This document shows positions 50,739-53,869 of a stretch of 53,869 nt of DNA, in pieces. The notes under the pieces were generated by a model. That model was not told the origin of the DNA. It saw nothing but the letters and a program-made list of their open reading frames with translations, and searched no databases. Position 1 is the first letter of the stretch; each line of letters opens with the position of its first letter. This DNA is from an uncultured Muribaculaceae bacterium (GTDB taxonomy: Bacteria; Bacteroidota; Bacteroidia; Bacteroidales; Muribaculaceae): assembly GCA_910579035.1 (NCBI GenBank), contig CAJTSR010000020.1:1-53869 (forward strand), given 5' to 3'. The position numbers were made by a program, and so were the translations under genes.

Positions 50739-51605
50739 TTATTCGCCGAGGAGCACTTTGGCGCCGAGCGGGCTCAGGTAGTTGTTTACCGAGTACGGTT
50801 CCACCGGTATGCTAATGCGTCCTTGCGCGTAGCTTGCCACCTCGTATGGCTGGTATACGAATACTATTTCACCGTTGGCGTTGAGATAGAAATTGTTGCC
50901 GCTTGGCAACTCGTTGACGTTGGTTTCTCCGATATAGCCTTTCATCGAATTGGCCCGGTTGCGCAGTATGGCCGGCAGGGCTGCGAGGCCTTCCTGCGTG
51001 AACAGCTCGTCGAGTGTCACCACTTTTCCGGCAGTGGCCGAGTATGTGACGTATTGGGTGGTGTACATGCCATGGGCCGCGCGCGGGTAGTAGGCCGAAA
51101 GGGTTACTCCGTATGATATATATTCGGAGGTGAGCGCTGCCACGTCGCCTTTCACTCCCACGAACCCGTCGTAGTTATTCAGGGAAGCCTTTGAGGAAGC
51201 GAGGCTGTCGGCCGTGGCTTCCGTGACATCAAGCGCGGCGGGGGTGTAGCCCATATCCTCGCATTTGTTTAGGAAATAGGACTCTATGGCCGTTGATGCG
51301 TCGGGAGTTATGGTGTCGAAGGCTATGCGGAATATGCTGTCGCGAAATGCCTTGATGCCCTGGCCGAGGTATTCTGTCGGAAGGACGAGTTCTGCCTTGC
51401 AGCCTGCCGAAAGGTCTGTTTCATTGTCGAAATCGCTTGCTGAATTTTCAAGCGTGTAGGCTTTTTCTATATCTATGCGTTCGAAGCAAATACCCATGTC
51501 TTTTGCTGCTTTGGACTTGGGTGTGCCGTCGCAGCCTTGCAGCATGGCGCCTCCGACTAAAAGAGCCGGGATAAGTGTTTTAATAGACAGTGTGATAGCT
51601 TTCAT
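50739..51605 (-). CDS. DUF3298 (RsiV-like) lipoprotein
   Basis: 288 residues from ATG 51605. A lipoprotein signal reads MKAITLSIKTLIPALLVGGAMLQGC (Cys25). The DUF4163-like first half precedes a DUF3298 C-terminal domain (about 190-288): ISYGVTLSAYYPRAAHGMYTTQYVTYSATAGKVVTLDELFTQ, and FYLNANGEIVFVYQPYEVASYAQGRISIPV. RsiV in Bacillus binds lysozyme through this fold and is cleaved to release a sigma factor; here there is no TM or sigma gene, so it is an envelope lipoprotein of unknown role. A longer frame from 51767 exists but runs through the promoter region. -7 box TAATTTTG lies at 51669-51676. Confidence 0.
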   Translation of the reverse strand: MKAITLSIKTLIPALLVGGAMLQGCDGTPKSKAAKDMGICFERIDIEKAYTLENSASDFDNETDLSAGCKAELVLPTEYLGQGIKAFRDSIFRIAFDTITPDASTAIESYFLNKCEDMGYTPAALDVTEATADSLASSKASLNNYDGFVGVKGDVAALTSEYISYGVTLSAYYPRAAHGMYTTQYVTYSATAGKVVTLDELFTQEGLAALPAILRNRANSMKGYIGETNVNELPSGNNFYLNANGEIVFVYQPYEVASYAQGRISIPVEPYSVNNYLSPLGAKVLLGE

Positions 51606-51668
51606 TTTTATAATTGTTTTATGTCTGCAATAACGTTGCATTGCTTGTATTTGTTGCAATGACGTATG

Positions 51669-51676
51669 CAAAATTA
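51669..51676 (-). promoter_or_regulatory. -7 box for the DUF3298 gene
   Basis: TAATTTTG on the minus strand, 63 bp before the start. -33 not clear. It diverges from the gyrB promoter. Confidence 0.
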
Positions 51677-51712
51677 GCAAATAATTTATATGTATGGCGC
51701 TTTGGTAAAAGA

Positions 51713-51744
51713 TTTGCTTATGTCTGAAAAAATGACTACCTTTG
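51713..51744 (+). promoter_or_regulatory. sigma-ABfr promoter for gyrB
   Basis: TTTG at 51713-51716, 20-bp spacer, TACCTTTG at 51737-51744. Leader about 25 nt. Confidence 0.
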
Positions 51745-51776
51745 TATGCTTTAAATAGAACGTACAAGTATTAAAT

Positions 51777-53708
51777 ATGGCAGAACATAACGAGGAGTAC
51801 AGCGCCAGTAATATCCAAGTGCTTGAGGGCCTTGAGGCCGTCCGCAAGCGCCCTGCGATGTACATAGGCGACATCTCCGAAAAGGGTTTGCACCATCTTG
51901 TGTATGAAGTGGTGGACAACTCTATCGACGAAGCCCTTGCCGGCTTTGCCTCCGATATTCAGGTAATTATAAACGAGGATAATTCGATAACCGTTATCGA
52001 CAACGGTCGTGGTATTCCTGTCGATATGCACGAGAAGGAGCACAAAAGTGCTCTCGAAGTGGTGCTGACCGTGCTGCATGCCGGCGGTAAGTTCGACAAG
52101 GGTTCATACAAGGTGTCGGGCGGTCTGCATGGCGTGGGCGTGTCGTGTGTGAACGCGCTGTCCACATATCTGCGTGCCGAAGTTCGCAGGGGCGGCAAGA
52201 TTTACGCTCAGGAATACAGCTGCGGCAAGCCCACCACCACTGTCGATGTGATAGGGGAGTGCTCCGAAACAGGTACTTCGGTGACATTCAAGCCTGACGG
52301 CAGCATCTTCACCACCACTGTCTACAGCTATTCGATACTTGCCAACCGTCTTCGCGACCTCGCTTTCCTTAATTCGGGGATATCGCTCCACCTTACGGAT
52401 ATGCGCGAGCTTGATGCCGAAGGCAAGCCCCGCAGCGAAACATTCCGCAGCGAAACAGGCCTGCGCGAGTTCGTGCAGTATATCGACTCCAACAAGGAAT
52501 CGCTGATAAACGATGTAATCGACCTTACGACCGAGAAACAGGGTATACCCGTGGAGGTGGCGCTTACGTACAACACCACGTCTAACGAGAATATCTACTC
52601 CTTTGTAAACAATATCAACACCATCGAAGGCGGCACGCACCTTACCGGCTTCCGTCGCGGCCTTACTTCGACACTTAAGAAGTATGCCGAGGACAACAAC
52701 CTGTTGAAGAACGCCAAGGTGGAGATTGCCAGCGATGACTTCCGCGACGGTCTTACCGCCGTGATTTCCGTAAAGGTGATGGAGCCGCAGTTTGAAGGCC
52801 AGACAAAGACCAAGCTCGGTAACAACGAGGTGATAGGCGCCGTGCAGACATCGGTAAGCGAGGCTCTGCGCAATTATCTCGAGGAACACCCGAAGGAGGC
52901 CAAGGTGATAGTGGAGAAGGTGGTTCTTGCCGCCCAGGCTCGCCACGCTGCTCTCGCTGCCCGCCAGAAGGTGCTGCGCAAGTCGCCGCTTTTCGGCGCG
53001 GGACTTCCCGGCAAGCTCACTGACTGTTCCAGCCGCACGGCTGAAGACTGCGAGATATTCCTTGTCGAAGGTGACTCGGCAGGCGGTACGGCCAAGCAGG
53101 CACGCGACCGCCGCTTTCAGGCCGTTCTGCCTCTGCGAGGCAAGATCCTGAATGTGGAGAAGGCGATGGACCACCGCATATTCGACAATCAGGAAATAAC
53201 CAGCCTTTTCCGGGCATTGCGAGTGTCGATAGGCACAGAGGACGACCCCAAGGCGCCCAACCTCTCCAAGCTCGCCTACCACAAGGTGATAATTATGACT
53301 GATGCCGACGTCGACGGCGCGCACATTGCCACGCTGTTGATGACATTCTTCTTCAGGCGTATGCGTCCGCTTATCGAGCAAGGCTACCTCTACCTCGCTT
53401 CGCCGCCACTCTACAAGTGCAAGATGGGCAAGAACGAGGAATATTGCTGGAACGATATGCAGGTGCAGCAGTTCATAGCCCGTTTCGGCGAGCGAACCAA
53501 CGTGCAGCGCTACAAAGGTCTTGGCGAGATGAGCGACGAAGAGCTGCGCACCACCACCATGGGACCTGAACACCGAATCCTCAAGCAGGTGCGGATAAGC
53601 GATGCCGCCGAAGCCGACCGTGTGTTCTCGATGCTGATGGGCGAGGACGTGGCTCCACGACGCGATTTTATAGAAGCAAATGCAACTTACGCTACAATCG
53701 ATGCGTAA
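51777..53708 (+). CDS. gyrB: DNA gyrase subunit B
   Basis: 643 residues, the ATPase half of gyrase, which puts negative supercoils into DNA with GyrA. GHKL ATPase: EVVDNSIDEALAG, VIDNGRGIPVD, SGGLHGVGVSCVNALS. Transducer: FVNNINTIEGGTHLTGFRRGLT. TOPRIM: LVEGDSAGGTAKQARDRRFQAVLPLRGKILNVEKA with Asp pair DADVDGAHIATLLMTFFFRRM. C-terminal tail RYKGLGEMSDEELRTTTMGPEHR. Length is typical of gyrases without the proteobacterial insert. ParE is the main look-alike, but the sequence has GyrB features (for example the QRYKGLGEM end). It is a single gene with its own promoter and terminator; gyrA is not in the window. Confidence 0.
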   Translation: MAEHNEEYSASNIQVLEGLEAVRKRPAMYIGDISEKGLHHLVYEVVDNSIDEALAGFASDIQVIINEDNSITVIDNGRGIPVDMHEKEHKSALEVVLTVLHAGGKFDKGSYKVSGGLHGVGVSCVNALSTYLRAEVRRGGKIYAQEYSCGKPTTTVDVIGECSETGTSVTFKPDGSIFTTTVYSYSILANRLRDLAFLNSGISLHLTDMRELDAEGKPRSETFRSETGLREFVQYIDSNKESLINDVIDLTTEKQGIPVEVALTYNTTSNENIYSFVNNINTIEGGTHLTGFRRGLTSTLKKYAEDNNLLKNAKVEIASDDFRDGLTAVISVKVMEPQFEGQTKTKLGNNEVIGAVQTSVSEALRNYLEEHPKEAKVIVEKVVLAAQARHAALAARQKVLRKSPLFGAGLPGKLTDCSSRTAEDCEIFLVEGDSAGGTAKQARDRRFQAVLPLRGKILNVEKAMDHRIFDNQEITSLFRALRVSIGTEDDPKAPNLSKLAYHKVIIMTDADVDGAHIATLLMTFFFRRMRPLIEQGYLYLASPPLYKCKMGKNEEYCWNDMQVQQFIARFGERTNVQRYKGLGEMSDEELRTTTMGPEHRILKQVRISDAAEADRVFSMLMGEDVAPRRDFIEANATYATIDA

Positions 53709-53723
53709 TTGCTGAACGATAAG

Positions 53724-53764
53724 CCCCGCGGATATGTTTATATTGATATCCGCGGGGTATTTTT
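53724..53764 (+). terminator. rho-independent terminator of gyrB
   Basis: CCCCGCGGATAT (53724-53735) and ATATCCGCGGGG (53746-53757) with a 10-nt loop, then tattttt. Confidence 0.
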
Positions 53765-53765
53765 A

Positions 53766-53869
53766 GAGGGTGTTTAATAATATCTGTTAAAGCACAGGCC
53801 AAAAAGTTTGAGATGGATTTATTACTGAGCCGAAAGAGCATAGCGGTGGCTATGTGACTGAGGCGAAGG
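53766..53869. mobile_element. possible left end of an insertion sequence, cut by the window edge
   Basis: AGAGGGTGTTTAATAAT begins just after the gyrB terminator, followed by non-coding AT-rich DNA and GAGCCGAAAGAGCATAG to the edge. The first bases resemble the ends of the repeat at 10366-10451 (AGAG-GTGTTTGAAT when read inward). Insertion-sequence ends in Bacteroidetes often start GAGGxTGTTT. No transposase frame is yet visible, so this is a guess on the end motif and position. Confidence 0.

Noticed and set aside
52104..53573. 489-codon minus-strand frame
   Set aside because: Shadow of gyrB.

Overview
The window reads as a chromosomal segment of a Bacteroidales bacterium, most likely Muribaculaceae (S24-7 group). 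This is inferred from gene content: a BioG-BioC fusion, DUF5723 and DUF4296 proteins, a GldB-like lipoprotein, a long-form LspA, a TraR/DksA-type protein beside ileS, and TonB-dependent and type IX secretion signatures. Many genes are also preceded by the Bacteroidetes sigma-ABfr promoter (TTTG, 19-20 bp, TAnnTTTG), and purine-rich Shine-Dalgarno sites are rare. No rRNA, CRISPR array or intact prophage is visible. One tRNA (Gln, anticodon CUG) is present.

Layout. 1-4990 is accessory DNA. It holds the 3' part of a very GC-rich RHS/YD-repeat polymorphic toxin whose AT-rich C-terminal tip carries an M91-like zinc metallopeptidase. A candidate immunity lipoprotein or exported protein starts one base later, followed by an RHS scar, a DUF1016/YhcG PD-(D/E)XK nuclease, a 41-residue membrane peptide with a textbook promoter, and a 5'-truncated orphan reading frame. 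4991-8476 is a secreted GHL10-type glycoside hydrolase with a type IX sorting tail. 8673-13440 is rplY-pth-S4 protein, a DEAD-box helicase, and a one-gene ABC-ATPase/DUF4435 (TOPRIM-like) fusion that resembles a merged PARIS (AriA-AriB) defence protein. 13434-14972 (minus) encodes a thioredoxin-fold protein without its CxxC and a GldB-like lipoprotein. 15081-18505 has a cell-wall amidase, MlaD and dnaA, with an unusual structured element just upstream of dnaA. 18576-29870 (minus) contains a TapB-like protein, DUF6155, an S9 peptidase, a small membrane-stress cluster (holin-like plus two YtxH), HtrA/DegP, an Ig-like lipoprotein, polyprenyl diphosphate synthase and an AspT/YidE-type transporter.

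30071-37915 (plus) carries biotin genes (bioG-bioC fusion, bioD), a DEDDy exonuclease, a small membrane protein, gpmI, and a lipoprotein paired with a DUF5723 outer-membrane protein. 38115-46961 carries tRNA-Gln, rpsP, ileS, a dksA-like gene, lspA, a DUF4296 lipoprotein, a small protein and a TonB-dependent receptor. 46947-51605 (minus) is recQ, recJ and a DUF3298 lipoprotein. 51777-53708 is gyrB, followed by a strong terminator and then what looks like the left end of an insertion sequence running off the edge.

Most genes are core metabolism, translation, replication/repair and envelope biogenesis. The places that merit attention are the RHS module and the small genes behind it, the ATPase-DUF4435 fusion, a MITE-like repeat at 10366-10451, and the nested inverted repeat upstream of dnaA. 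Annotations rest on reading motifs by eye; no database search was run.
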